Shown here: positions 9,824-20,992 of the stretch, in pieces
Position numbering within the stretch: position 1 is the first letter of the stretch
How the letters are laid out: each line of letters starts with the position of its first letter
Position numbers and translations under genes: made by a program
Assembly (NCBI GenBank): GCA_031761405.1
Contig: JASEVX010000010.1
Span: 29,751,059-29,815,058, forward strand
Source: Serripes groenlandicus
Taxonomy: Eukaryota > Mollusca > Bivalvia > Cardiida > Cardiidae
Length of the DNA: 64,000 nt
Direction of reading: 5' to 3'
The notes under the pieces: model-generated
Told to the model about the DNA's origin: nothing
Database searches by the model: none
Seen by the model: only the letters and a program-made list of their open reading frames with translations

Positions 9824-10021
9824 TTAACCCTTTCCCACGTGCAATAAATCTGCAGCAGACGCCTTTGAAAGCATAGTGGGAAAAACCTGAAAGATCTCCA
9901 TAAAAGATAGCTTAATTGTTAAGAAAAAAGTTGAAAACATTGTGGACAAAGGAGAAATGGCCATTATGAGAAATTTCACCTTTGGCCAGTCAAAATGCGT
10001 CTGCATGTGGGAAAGGGTTAA
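9824..10021 (+). mobile_element. TTAA-1 copy, TTAA at both ends
   Basis: Left end TTAACCCTTTCCCACGTGCA, right end TGCATGTGGGAAAGGGTTAA. The centre is GAGAAATGGCCATTATGAG. Exact TTAA at both ends fits a piggyBac-type target duplication. Confidence 0.85.
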
Positions 10022-10525
10022 CTAGTAAACCGTCTCGAATAAAACATCTGTCTCATGACCAGCAGTCAAGCGTTTTTTCTAAACTCGTATAAACAATTTC
10101 TTATTTGTTCACATATTTTTTTTTCAAATATCGTCTGCTACTGGTGCGTCAAATAGCTTTTGCAGGTTGGAAAGGAGGATCAACGTGTTCATACATGTAC
10201 CTACAAGTTGGAAACATTGTGGACAAAGGAGAAATTGCTCATTATTGGCCACAATGTTTTCAAAAGTCGTCTGCTGTTACTGCGTCAGTCAAAATGCGTC
10301 TGCAGGTAGGAAAGGGTTAACCAGTAAACCGTTTCGAATAGAACATCTGTCTATCTAAAGAGAACCCATGACCACCAGGTCCCGCGTTGTTTCTAAAGTC
10401 GTATGAACAATAATTTCTTATTTGTCCACATCTTTTTTTGCAAATGTCGTCTGCTACTGGTGCGTCAAATAGCGTTTGCAGGTTGGAAAAGGAGGGTCAA
10501 AGTGATCATACATGTACCTATAAAC
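10022..10525 (+). repeat. 300-bp direct duplication including a TTAA-1 right half
   Basis: The segment AGTAAACCGTYTCGAATARA through CATACATGTACCTAYAA occurs at 10022-10206 and again at 10321-10525. Between the two is a TTAA-1 right half (about 10207-10319) with GAGAAATTGCTCATTATTGG and the end AGGTAGGAAAGGGTTAA. Two TTAA-1 right ends about 300 bp apart suggest unequal exchange between neighbouring copies. Confidence 0.7.
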
Positions 10526-10647
10526 GGTCGTAACGTCAAAATGATAATTAACGTTTACGGCATAAAAAAGAAAGTTTTACTTCTCTGTTACTCGTGGCAT
10601 AATTAGCGATGCTCATACAATTATTTCAGTTTATACAAAAAGAAAAT

Positions 10648-10884
10648 ATCGTTGAATCTCCGTAAAGTATCGACCCGGATCAGTCTAAGCATGCCGCGCA
10701 GGCTTACTCGGATAGACATTGTTCGTCTCCTGTGGATTTTCCGTTTCACGAATCATTACTTCATACCGCTATTGCCCCCAGACGGAATGTGTCGGCCCGG
10801 ATCAGTCTGCGCGGACTGCGCAGGCTGATCTGGGTCGATACATTACGCACAGACCATAATGTTGGCTTTCTCGCGGGACGGCTC
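10648..10884 (+). mobile_element. MITE-1 copy, left terminal repeat missing
   Basis: Begins at AATCTCCGTAAAGTATCGAC, so about 25 bp of the left inverted repeat is gone. The right end CTCGCGGGACGGCTC is intact. Confidence 0.85.
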
Positions 10885-11114
10885 ATTTACCATTGATCTG
10901 TTGATGCAGGAATTATATCCCTAGTTATTTTTTCCATAAACGATTAGATGGCGATTAAGGTACAGGCAAGCTGATCTTGATCTACGCTGATCGTAAAGTT
11001 CCGAGCGTCGGACTTCGTATGACGCGGATCAATAAATGTAAACATGTCGTACAACAAAGATCGAAATGTAGAACAATTAAATTAATAAATAACAGTTTAT
11101 TGGTTTATTATAAC

Positions 11115-11334
11115 ATATCGAGGGCTTGGCGTGAAACGGTTGTAACTAAAATTGGTATTTTTTTACCAAGGTTATTTACCTCGCCAAAAGTCTTTATAAA
11201 CGTTAAATCATTTTTCTTGGTAAACAATGGAAATTTAGGTACCATTGCTCGTTCTGAGGGTCAAAATTGCCCCTAATCCAGGGTTTTCAAAATAGGTTTT
11301 GAGTTACAACCGTTTCAAGCCAAGCCCTCGATAT
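11115..11334 (+). mobile_element. MITE-G copy, one arm of the core lost
   Basis: The ends ATATCGAGGGCTTGGCGTGA and TTTCAAGCCAAGCCCTCGATAT are inverted repeats. The middle holds TTACCAAGG, GGTAAACAATGGAAATTTAG and ATTGCTCGTTCTGAG, but the second half of the core hairpin has been deleted, making it 220 bp against about 250 bp in other copies. Confidence 0.8.
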
Positions 11335-11418
11335 ATATCCATTACAGGAATTTCGCGTTAACCAATAATTAAAGAAATAACACACCCGAAGAGAAAAATA
11401 CACACTATATATGTAAAC

Positions 11419-11576
11419 CAGAGGTCCAGATATAAGGAGGCGTATTCAGTTCTTTCCCCCGCAATTTCTCTCTTATTGTTAAAGCAAATCCTATGTTGTG
11501 GGTACGCACAACACTGGGTTATAGGTTTAAATGAGGATTTTAGAACATGCAAAACGCCCCCTTATGTAGAGCTCTG
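11419..11576 (+). mobile_element. MITE-C copy, internal deletion
   Basis: The left end CAGAGGTCCAGATATAAGGA and right end CCCTTATGTAGAGCTCTG pair as inverted repeats. The core hairpin is shortened around TATGTTGTGGGTACGCACAA. Ends starting CAG and stopping CTG are compatible with a hAT-type MITE, but the flanks give no clean duplication. Confidence 0.65.
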
Positions 11577-11628
11577 GAGCCTAACTGATTGACATCTTAA
11601 TATATTTATAAGATACTATTTAAGGGAA

Positions 11629-12010
11629 TTAACACTTTCCCTCATACAGACGCTTTCTGACGCCTCTGCAGCAGACGACTTTTTGAAAACATAGTGACAA
11701 AAGAAGAAATTGCTCAAAACGAGCAATTTCTTCTTCTGCCACAATGTTTTCCACTTTTAGTCATAGGTAATCCATTCAATTATAGAGATTTTCTATTTTT
11801 ACAAAATATGTTCAAAGTCTGCTGCAGATAGTCGTATGAGGGAGAGGGTTAAAGTGACAAAAGAAGAAATTGCTCAAAACGAGCAATTTCTCCTTTTTGA
11901 CACAATGTTTTTCACTTTTAGTCATAGGTTATCCATTCAATTAAAGAGATTTTTCTAAAATATGTTCGAAGTCGTCTGCTGCAGAATTATCGTATGTGGG
12001 AAAGGGTTAA
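11629..12010 (+). mobile_element. TTAA-1 copy plus tandem right-half duplication
   Basis: The first unit runs from TTAA at 11629 to TTAA at 11849-11852. A second right half (11853-12010) begins again at GTGACAAAAGAAGAAATTGC and ends TGTGGGAAAGGGTTAA. The core AAATTGCTCAAAACGAGCAATTT is a perfect hairpin in both. It may be a tandem duplication or two copies sharing one TTAA. Confidence 0.85.
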
Positions 12011-12470
12011 GAAAACGCTTTATGTTAATGCTGCGGTCATCTGTCGGTGCTAGAAGAGAAAGTATGTCGATATTGACATATGTGGTTAATAAATATGTCG
12101 AGCGATGATAATCTTCCCCCTCCTATTGGTTCTGTTTTAATGCTGACTTGTTGATAAACGCGAGCACATAATATATTCAGACGCAAACGTTTAGAAATTA
12201 AATGAAATACTTGATGCAGGTAATTATTGACGCCGCGTGGGAGCGCGGCGTCAGTATGGGATAGGTTTTAATTTTGTACTATGGGGTGACGTAATCGAAA
12301 AGGGAGAAACCAATGTTATTATTGTTAAAAAAAACTCTGTTGTTTGATTGAAAAAAACAACCTTTATGAATCAATAAATTGTATTAACTGATTTAAGAAA
12401 CAACAAGATACAAAATACGTTTGTCTTCTACCGTTATTACAAAACTTTATACACATTTAATTTGTATTTA
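12011..12470. other. Unassigned DNA with one strong hairpin
   Basis: No gene recognised. At 12228-12253 TGACGCCGCG and CGCGGCGTCA form a perfect 10-bp stem with a 6-base loop in an AT-rich setting. The remainder is plain AT-rich sequence. Confidence 0.5.
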
Positions 12471-12620
12471 ATAACTTTTCCCCAACTGTCTAGGCTACGC
12501 TGTTTTTGATTGTTTGGTTTACGGCCCTGACCCAATTCATCAAAGCTCAGAGAAAAAGTTCACTTTTCCCAAACTTTCTAGGCTACGCGTTTTTAATTGT
12601 TTAGTTTACGGGCCCAAAAT
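12471..12620 (+). repeat. Degenerate direct repeat before the 104-bp satellite
   Basis: CTTTTCCCCAACTGTCTAGG ... GGTTTACGGCCC recurs as CTTTTCCCAAACTTTCTAGG ... AGTTTACGGGCCC about 85 bp later. The second copy leads into the satellite, so these may be its worn edge. Confidence 0.6.
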
Positions 12621-12659
12621 TCGCCGGATGTTTTTGCCTATTTATAAAAGTGTGTGAAG

Positions 12660-13665
12660 TTGGCAGAGCATTAGACGTTAGACATTAGACATTCAAAAAA
12701 AATATTCGAATGTCTAATTAGACGTTAGACATTCGATTAGACATTCGCTAATTTTGATTATCGAATGTCTAATTGGCATTAGACATTCAATTAGACATTC
12801 AGAAAAATCGCAAATGTTAAATATCGAATGTCTAATTCGACATTAGACATTCAATTAGACATTCGCAAATTACAAGATCTATAACCCAAATTCATCGGAG
12901 GTCATTGTACATTCAAAAAACGAATGTCTAATTGGTCAGTTAAACATTAGACATTCGATTAGACATTCGCAAATTAAGAGATTTAGGTACCAAATTCGTC
13001 GGAGGTCATTGTACGTGCAACAAACGAATGTCTAATTGGTCAGTTAGACATTAGACATTCGATTAGACATTCGCAAATTACTATACTTAGGTTCCAAATT
13101 CGTCAGAGATCATTGTACATTAAAAAAACGAATGTCTAATTGGTCAGTTAGACATTAGACATTCGATTAGACATTCGCAAATTACAAGATCTATAACCCA
13201 AATTCGTCGGAGGTCATTGCACATTAAAAAAACGAATGTCTAATTGGTCAGTTAGACATTAGACATTCGATTAGACATTCGCAAATTAAGGGATTTAGGT
13301 ACCAAATTCGTCGGAGGTCATTATACATGCAAAAAACGAATGTCTAATTGATCAGTTAGACATTAGACATTCGATTAGACATTCGCAAATTAAGAGATTT
13401 AGGTACCAAATTAATCAGAGATCAATGTACATTAAAAAAACGAATGTCTAATTGGTCAATTAGACATTAGACATTCGATTAGACATTCGCAAATTAAGAG
13501 ATTTATGTACCAAATTCATCAGAGATCAATGTACATTAAAAAAACGAATGTCTAATTGATCAGTTAGACATTAGACATTCGATTAGACATTCGCAAATTA
13601 AGAGGTTTAGGTACGAAATTTGTCTGAGGTCATTGTACACGCAAAAAACGAATGTCTTATTGGTC
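12660..13665 (+). repeat. 104-bp satellite, about eight regular units
   Basis: The phrase GATTAGACATTCGCAAATTA recurs with an exact 104-bp step (ends at 12976, 13080, 13184, 13288, 13392, 13496, 13600). Each unit is made of GAATGTCTAATTGGTCAGTT, its near-inverse ACATTAGACATTCGATTAGA, and AGGTACCAAATTCGTCGGAG. The GAATGTCTAAT / ATTAGACATTC inverted pairs make every unit a potential hairpin. The first 240 bp are less regular and contain only the hairpin words. Confidence 0.92.
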
Positions 13666-13669
13666 AAAT

Positions 13670-14235
13670 AACTTGAACATATTGATAACTCGAACATATC
13701 GATATCTCGAACATACCGATGACTCGAACACATCGATATCTCGAATACATTGATAAAACGAATGTTTTTAATTTGAACATTTATTGACAAATCGAACATA
13801 TCGATATCTCGAAATTTTCGATATCTCGAACTTTCCAATATCTCGAACTTTCGATATCTCGAACTTTCCGATATCTCGAAAAAAAAAATATTTCTTCTCG
13901 ATATCTCGAACTTTCCAATAACTTTTCGATATCTTTAATTTTTTTTTTCTCGATATCTCGAACTTTATCGGAAAGTTCGAGATATCGACAAGTACGAGAT
14001 ATCGACAAGTTCGAGATACCGAAAATTTCGAGATATCGGAAAGTTCGAGATATCGAAAAAAATATGAAAACAATTGGTAAGTTCGAGATATCGGAAAGTT
14101 CGAGATATCGGAAAAAAATATAATTTTCTTTTTCGAAAAGTTCGAGATATCGGAAAGTTCGAGATATCGGGGGAAAAAAAAAAAAAAAAAAAAAAGATAT
14201 TAATATGTTCGAACATTTCGATTTCTCGATTATTT
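13670..14235. repeat. Palindromic TTCGAGATATCG array with a strand switch
   Basis: A short-period array built on CGATATCTCGAA. Left of about 13970 the units read CGATATCTCGAACTTTCC; right of it they read as the complement, GGAAAGTTCGAGATATCG. The array is therefore itself a large inverted repeat centred near ACTTTATCGGAAAGT. Poly(A) runs interrupt it at 13879, 13940 and 14171-14193. The open frames across it are repeat translations. Confidence 0.9.
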
Positions 14236-14284
14236 TTTTTGATATTTTATTTTCTCGTTATCTCAGAAATTTGCGATATCGTAT

Positions 14285-15180
14285 TTTTTGTTTATATACT
14301 TCCGTTTTTAACTCCACTGGCTGAAAGCCAGTCGAGCTTATGTCATGGGGAATCGTCCGTCCTGCGTTCGTGCGTGCGTGAGTGCGTCCGTGCGTGAGTG
14401 CGTACTTACGAGAGTAATCTTGTTGGATAGTGTTTTTTCGTATACCCCAGCCACCACCCTTATAAGACACTTTGATAACATATTATTGCTATTTATTCCG
14501 TAAAGGGGGGATAATTACGGAATAAACCATGTGCTTGTTGGGTATACCCAACAAGAGAACATCAAAGGAAAACACCCAACAAACGCCTTTTGGACGTACG
14601 TGCGTGCATGCGTGCGTCCGTCCGTCCGTAAACGTTTTGCTTCAAACTGTTTCTCCTACCTAACCACTGGACCAATTAGGATGAAACTTCATAGGAAGTA
14701 TCCTCTCAATGATCTCTCCTTAGTTCCTCAAACTGTTTGGGATCCATGCAAAATTCTGGTTTCCGAAAGAAAAAACAATGAAGACTTAAAAAATCTTCTT
14801 CTCATCCGTAGGTATCAGGCCGATTTTCAAATAATTGTGTAGTAGTGAAGACTTAAAAAATCTTCTTCTCCTCCGTAGGTATCAGGCCGATTTTCAAATA
14901 ATTGTGTAGAAATGTTGCTTGGGTGACCTTCTTTCAGATTTTTTCGAGCCAAGTTGATTGGTCGAAAACTATGGCCGCCAGAGGGCAGAGCTATTTTTGC
15001 CTTATAATATGGTTATAGTGAAAACTTAAAAAAATCTTTTATATATATATATATGACCCTCTATCAGATTCCTTCAAGCCATGTTGATTGGTAAAAAACA
15101 TGGCAACCAGGGCGCGGGGCTGTTTGAAGATTTAATTGGCAGTGGAGCGATACTGGCCCTCTTGGGCCTCTTGTTGTTAT
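14285..15180 (+). repeat. Dispersed-repeat-like block with CGTC/CGTG microsatellites
   Basis: Holds GTGCGTGCGTGAGTGCGTCC (14368 on) and CGTCCGTCCGTCCG (14615 on), then AACCACTGGACCAATTAGGA. Next comes a 67-bp tandem pair (14779-14845, 14846-14910; GAAGACTTAAAAAATCTTCT). A longer, more diverged repeat follows: TTTCAGATTTTTTCGAGCCA at 14933 against TATCAGATTCCTTCAAGCCA at 15062. It probably derives from a DNA transposon or its non-coding flank. No transposase motif is seen. Confidence 0.5.
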
Positions 15181-15694
15181 CATACTTCTGATAAACACGA
15201 AGGAGAATATACTTCACCCTCTCCTTCCAAAGCTTGTGTCACACTTAATTTATAACTAGAGACATTACATGTTAATATTTAAGCACCTATGTGATGTTTT
15301 TTTTTTATCTAATTGATCTAGTTAGAGCAGATTTGAAACCGTGTATTGGTAAAAAATTAAGAAACTTCATGTTGTATGGTAACCTTTTATTATAGGCTAT
15401 GGTAGCCAGGTGAGCAATATAGGCACATCTTGGCCTTTTTGGTTATGATAAAGGGACATTTGGCCTTCTTGTTCGAAATATTTACATCCTGTCTGTTTTC
15501 ACACGTTATTTAAATGTACTGAACTACATCTGCTAACTTTAAGTCATGCTTCAAAATCATGCGCGGCGTCCTTTGATGCTCTGCATCAAAATTCGTCTTG
15601 TCTGTATATTTTACCAAGGCTTGGGCAGGGCTAGATGCGGATCTCTTTACATCGAAGTTAGGGTATAACAGATTATTCGTATATATAATGAGTG
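15181..15694. other. Unassigned DNA
   Basis: No element recognised. The minus-strand frame at 15510-15728 has no domain or splice support. Confidence 0.3.
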
Positions 15695-16970
15695 AAGAGC
15701 AGAGAAGATTCGCGGAGTATCCAACCATTCCAGTAAATTAACTATAAAACAGAAATAAGGTTCTTTGCGACCATCGAAAATCCGCGGAGAAACCGATCGT
15801 GTAAAGTAACCTTAAATCAAACCTAAGTTACTTTAAGACCAGAGAAGATTCGCAGAATAACCATTTGACTACATTTATAAGAAATTAGCCCTAAGGTTCA
15901 TTGCGACCGGAAAAAATCCGCGGTATAACCGTTCCAGTACATTTACTGTAAATCAGACCTAAGTTACTTTAAGACCAGAAAAGATTCGCAGATAACCATT
16001 TGACTACATTTATCAGAGGTCAACCCTAAATTACATTGCGATCGGAAAAGATCCGCGGTATAACCGTTCCAGTACATTTACTGTAAATCAGACCTAAGTA
16101 ACTTTACGACCAGGGATGAACCACTGAGTAAGTAATCGTTCGCATACATTTACTATCAATCAGACTTAAGGTACTTTACGACCAGGGATGAACCACTGAG
16201 TAAGCAATCGTTCGTATATATTTACTTTAAATCAGACTTAAGGTACTTCACGACCAGGAATGAACCACTGAGTAACCAATCGTTCGTATTGATTTACTTA
16301 AGATTAGTCTTTAGATACTTAACGACCGGAAATGAACCGCGGAGAAGCCAATCGTTCACAAAGATTTACTTTAAATCAGAACTAATGAACTATGCGACCA
16401 GAGAAAATCCGCGAAGTTACCATTCGAGTAAACTTATTATAAATCAGACCTAAGGTACTTTACGACCTGAGAAGATTTGCAGAATAACCAATTGAGATGA
16501 ATAGCGAAGTAACCAACCGTTCGAATATATTTACTAATAATACGGAGTAACCGTTTGAGTAAATTTACTATAAATCAGACCTAATGGACTCTACGATCAG
16601 AGAATAACCATTTGAGAACATTTATCAGAAATAATGCCTAAGGTACTGTGCGACCAGAAAAAATCCGCGGAATCATCATTCGAGTAAAGATACTTCAAAT
16701 CAGACCTAGGTTATTTTGCGTCCACAGAAGAAACATGGAATAGCCATTAGAGAGTAAATTTACTGAAAAATCAGACCTAAGGTATTTTGCGACTAGAGAA
16801 GATACGGGAAATAACCATTCGAGTACATTTTCTTAATTCAAACCCTAGTCCATTTTCTAAATTTAGACCCAATGACAAGAGAAGAAAGGGGGGAAAACAT
16901 TCGAGTACATTTTCTAAAAGTCATTAAACCTTGGGAACTTTGTGATATAAGAAGATATCCAGATTATTGT
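15695..16970 (+). repeat. 67-bp satellite, about 19 diverged units
   Basis: Units of about 67 bp carry AAATCAGACCTAAGGTACTT, GCGACCAGAGAAGATTCGC and AACCATTYGAGTACATTTAC. From about 15837 to 16105 two unit types alternate: type A (AGATTCGCAGAATAACCATT) and type B (AATCCGCGGTATAACCGTTC). This gives a dimer of about 135 bp. From 16105 to about 16300 a third type (GGGATGAACCACTGAGTAAG) repeats alone. Unit length drifts at the right end. Confidence 0.88.
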
Positions 16971-18205
16971 TTGTCTCCGCGCAAATTACTATAGGTTCAG
17001 TGTATTCAGCACTCAGTGATTCAAAGATTCCCGAAGTTTCTTGACAACTATGCAATTTGATATTCAATTCTATTTGCAAATCGTTTTATAAAATACAGAA
17101 GGTCGGTTTATTTGTGGCGAGGCTCATTGAACTGATGCGTTCCACCTTTAACGAGAATACAGTCGACGGATTTTATTATTATTCATAACTGCATGTTTAA
17201 TTTTATGTGTGTCATTATTGACATATATTTCATCATACAGTCGGAGAGGTCAGCGTCGAAGGTTAATACTTGCGGTCACGGACGTCCTAGCTGACCAAAG
17301 ACAGTCTTGATGCATGTGGTCACAGTCGGTTGCAGCAGGGACGTAGATATCGAGACGTTTTCGAACCTGTTCACAAATATATCTAAAAGGCGAACAGACA
17401 ATCCTTGACTTGTATTATATTTTCTTTGCAATTACAATGAATAAAATATAAAAATGAAAAATTAATTGTTTTGTATTGCTTTTAACAAATCAATATATTT
17501 TCTCCCAGTGTATGTAATAGGGAAATTCCACAAAAGGTCAAAAGTGGTAAGTCGATGTCGACTTCTACGAATGACCGGTTCGTACGTCTCGATGAACGTA
17601 AAAATTGAGCCGTCCCGCGAGAAAACCAACGGCTAACCCCACAATCTTTCGCGCCAAGAATGGAGATAAAAGCCAGTATGACATCTAAGAAAACATCATT
17701 TGAATTTGTAGAAGCAATAGCCAAAAGTGATCGAATTCCATACTTAAATATTTGTATTATGTCATATCCGTTCTGAGGTAACTTCTAGAACCTCTGTGCT
17801 ACTAGATGGCAAACACAGATCCTTATCAGACTTCGCAAAGGCATAGGCTGATCTGGGTGTTCACTGGGCGTAAAGTAACAATGGAGATCCTATTTCCAAA
17901 GTAGCTGTCTAGGATAACCATCATGAGCTTCTTTTTCGGACATTCATCTCAATTGAAGATGTTTAAAACGTTATTACGACCGATTTATATAGACTATTCC
18001 TGGCTTTTCCCAATGTGGTCATACAGTGTCGCCAATGTACAATACCAAATGAAATATTCGTATTTAGTAAAAGTGGATGAACATGTTGATTTGTTTACAT
18101 CATCGTTATTGCAACGCATATATAATTGTGGGGTTTAATACGGTGGGAAAACACGGCTAAGGTTTCCCGAAAACAAACAGTAACATATGTGTGTGTTTAA
18201 AACTC
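16971..18205. other. Unassigned DNA
   Basis: Three scraps only: TCCCGCGAGAAAACCAACGG near 17611 matches a MITE-1 terminus with nothing behind it, GCATAGGCTGATCTGGGTG near 17839 resembles MITE-1 interior, and 17923-18138 holds a 71-codon frame with no domain. No exon could be supported. Confidence 0.35.
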
Positions 18206-18414
18206 TTTCATTGCCGAATTTCACAAAGTTGCCTCTTCCATGTTAAAAGTTTGACAACTCCATTTTTCGTTCAACAGGAAAATTAGTAAAATTTATCTTC
18301 TAAGTGGCAAACAATGCCAAATATTCAGGAGAGACATATGAGCTGTCTCACCTGGATCTGCATCGTATGCAAAAGCCTTTAATTGTCTTTGTTAGCGAAA
18401 AGGTTAACGTGTAA
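18206..18414 (+). mobile_element. TTAA-2 copy, decayed
   Basis: Left end ACTCTTTCATTGCCGAATTT, CTCTTCCATGTTAAAAG, then the core GGAGAGACATATGAGCTGTC TCACCTGG and a worn right end GTTAGCGAAAAGGTTAA. TTAA is present only at the right. Confidence 0.65.
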
Positions 18415-18572
18415 ACGAAATTAATGCTCTGATAAGACTGTGCTTATGAAGAGACTTGCGTTAACCTATACTATGATTTGATGATCCCATTTTCGTCCGA
18501 TGGGACACATAAGTATCTGAGAGGAGCTCAAAGAAAACCAGCCTTAATATCGAAATGATTTCATGAGTGGAA

Positions 18573-19045
18573 TATATATATAGGATCTGACATGAGTTGT
18601 CATTTTATATGAAGTTGTATTAAACGAGTTCAAGAACTTTGTTATTAAGCGAGCCTTTGCCTTTGGCAAGCTTAATAACAAATTTCTTGGACGAGTTTAA
18701 AAAAACCTTTATGAAATCACAACGAATGTCAGATTCTTTTTATCACATTACGAAACACAAAAAGAAAATCGAGTTTTCGCGGTTAGAAAATAGTCCCAAC
18801 ATGTAATACTTAATAAACTGTTAACTGATCACAAACGAAATATTGTTATGATCGATAATGGTTCATTAACCTCGTCCATCTATCGTGACGTTTGTGTTTA
18901 CCGGATACACGTTCTCAGCAATTGTGTAAACATTCGCGGATGAATACAAAAATAGTGATTCGGTCATGTTATATTACACACGTTACATATAACGAAATAC
19001 GTAATGGGTATATTAGATCGGATACAAGCATTGTCATGTGATACA
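18573..19045 (+). mobile_element. Foldback-430 element, copy 2
   Basis: Matches 2195-2625 along its length: GGATCTGACATGAGTTGTCA, then CCTCGTCCATCTATCGTGAC, then TGGGTATATTAGATCGGATA, ending GTCATGTGAT. The palindrome (18585-18735) carries an extra apex of about 45 bp, itself a hairpin (TTGTTATTAAGC / GCTTAATAACAA). Copy 1 lacks exactly this apex. Confidence 0.75.
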
Positions 19046-19125
19046 TATTGCCTACGAGTCCAGGCTTATGAATCCAATTGATACTGCTGTACAGACGTTT
19101 CTTGAAACCTTCTATGACTATTTTG

Positions 19126-19196
19126 AGACCAGTGTAGACAATGATCAGACTGCATGGATGCGACGAATGATCTGAATCTACACTGTCACAAATTTT
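19126..19196. mobile_element. Hairpin-T copy, both arms present
   Basis: GACCAGTGTAGACAATGATC and GATCTGAATCTACACTGTC pair around GACTGCATGGATGCGAC. This is the most complete copy of a roughly 70-bp hairpin whose half copies appear near 8722, 23266, 28228, 54132 and 63630. Confidence 0.6.
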
Positions 19197-19499
19197 TTAC
19201 GGCTGGTATATAAGCAGATCCCCCTTCATCTACAACATCTAAAAAAAGAACGTTCTCCCTGTATTAGTTTATTTAAACACAGAAAAATAGTCAAGTTGAT
19301 ACCTTTTGCATGTCGCTAAAGTTGGGATATAAATGAGAAGTGCAGCTACATATATGTTCGTGATACAAAACGTTTATAAGACAGCCAATCAAGCGAAATT
19401 GTGAAATAAAAATGTCAACCACAGGTATTGGACGCATGGAGTCATAAATGTGGGCCGGCGGATCGTAAAAAGCATAGGTTAGACAGGCCTATATTTACT

Positions 19500-19610
19500 T
19501 TAACCTACACGCAGAAAATTGTTCACGCATTTGCAGATGAATTTTGAGAGAGAAAAAATATTGTGACATAAGTCGCCTGCTGCAGGCGCGTCCAATACAT
19601 CTGCATATCC
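19500..19610 (+). mobile_element. TTAA-1 right-half remnant
   Basis: ATTGTGACATAAGTCGCCTG CTGCAGGCGCGTCCAATACA matches the right half of the family. It ends where the next copy begins. Confidence 0.45.
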
Positions 19611-19841
19611 TTAACCCATTACTTCACACAGATGACATTTGACGCCTGCAGTTGCAGACGACTTTTGAAAATATTGCAATAAAAGGTGAAATTGCTCAAC
19701 ACGAGCAATTTCAGCTTTTTATTGCAATATTTTCCACTATTTATCAATATAAATCTTCCAGATTTCTAGATTGGTGAAATTGTTCGTCTGATGATTGTAA
19801 AGTAGACGACCTATGAAAAGTAATGTGAAGCAATGGATTAA
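19611..19841 (+). mobile_element. TTAA-1 variant, TTAA at both ends
   Basis: Ends TTAACCCATTACTTCACA and TGTGAAGCAATGGATTAA differ from the main family. The interior keeps GCAGACGACTTTTGAAAATA and the perfect hairpin AAATTGCTCAACACGAGCAATTT. A sister subfamily with changed terminal repeats. Confidence 0.8.
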
Positions 19842-20063
19842 AGGACATGTAGTGACATTGAACCATGATCTGACTTTTGACTTTCTTTATCATTTGACTC
19901 TTTCTCTTTGATACAGACGAAAGGTGACGCCTCGCAGCAGACGGTGTTTGTAAAAAATGAAAATCGGACTTATAGTAAAAATTAATGTCTCCAATTATCC
20001 AGATTTAACCGCGGATGTTTTCCTCGGATTTTGAAAAGCCGACAACCCCAAAAACCATCATAT

Positions 20064-20324
20064 GAGCCGTCCCGCGAGAGGACCAACATTGTTGACTCTG
20101 CGTAAAGTATCGACCCGGATCAGCCTGAGCATGCCGCTCTGGCTAATCCGGGCAAACACGTTTCGCCTCCTGTGGATTTTACGTTTCAGGAATCATTAAA
20201 CTATACCTCTATCCCCCTGAAACGGAATGTATCGGCCCGGATTAGCCTGCGCGGACTGCGCAGACTGATCTGGGTCGATGCATTACGCAGAGTCTATATT
20301 GTTGGTTTTCTCGTCGAACGTCTC
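20064..20324 (+). mobile_element. MITE-1 copy, full length
   Basis: 261 bp with GAGCCGTCCCGCGAG at the left, a mutated right end CTCGTCGAACGTCTC, and ATAT directly outside each end. Confidence 0.9.
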
Positions 20325-20709
20325 ATATTAGGCCCATAGTCGACATTTTGGTTCGTCATTTGTTTTATTGGAAGTGTTATGTGTAATAAATAGTTTTGTC
20401 ATGTATCCATGTGTTTTTATCGTACATGTATAGCCTTCATCTTGTCAGCAAATGAACTATTAAACGGAATTTCATTATTTTCAGTTTCCGCTGCCGACAA
20501 AACATGCATTGTTAAAAACCTTCACGAAATTAACGACAATGATCGCATTTGAAATCCTAATGCTATTAAATTAGCTAATTTATGTCGATCAACTTGACTC
20601 ATAAGCACTAAAAACAAGTTAATCATAACCTCCTATAAAGTTTTATTCGCAAATTCACGTGAAGTAATTCACCATAAAATCTATTACTAACAAAGTTCAA
20701 TGGGTTAAT

Positions 20710-20956
20710 GAGTCGTCCCGCAAGTAAACCAACGCTTCGTAAAGTATCGACCCGGATCAGTCTATTAGAAGCATGCAGCGCAGGTTAACAATTTTCGCCT
20801 CCTCGGGATTTTCTGTTTGAGCAATCATTACTCTATAACTATATACCCCTGAGACGGAGTGTGTCGGCCCGGATTAGCCTGCGCGGACTGCGCAGGCTGA
20901 TCTGGGACGATACATTACGCAGAGTCCATAATGTTGGTTTTCTCGTGAAACGGCTC
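20710..20956 (+). mobile_element. MITE-1 copy, small internal losses
   Basis: Left end GAGTCGTCCCGCAAG, right end CTCGTGAAACGGCTC. About 14 bp shorter than the reference type because of losses at the left shoulder. Confidence 0.85.
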
Positions 20957-20992
20957 AAATGTAACATTCTCTATGCTTGCGCAATGGAAACT

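Noticed and set aside
12660..13665. CRISPR-like palindromic repeats with spacers
   Set aside because: The between-repeat text is itself repeated (AGGTACCAAATTCGTCGGAG), so it is a 104-bp satellite.
13560..14216. Overlapping frames of 75-101 codons on the minus strand
   Set aside because: Translations of the TTCGAGATATCG array (repeating RYLEL/SRYRKVRDI patterns).
15510..15728. 72-codon minus-strand frame as a gene
   Set aside because: Its N-terminus reads satellite sequence and no family is recognisable.
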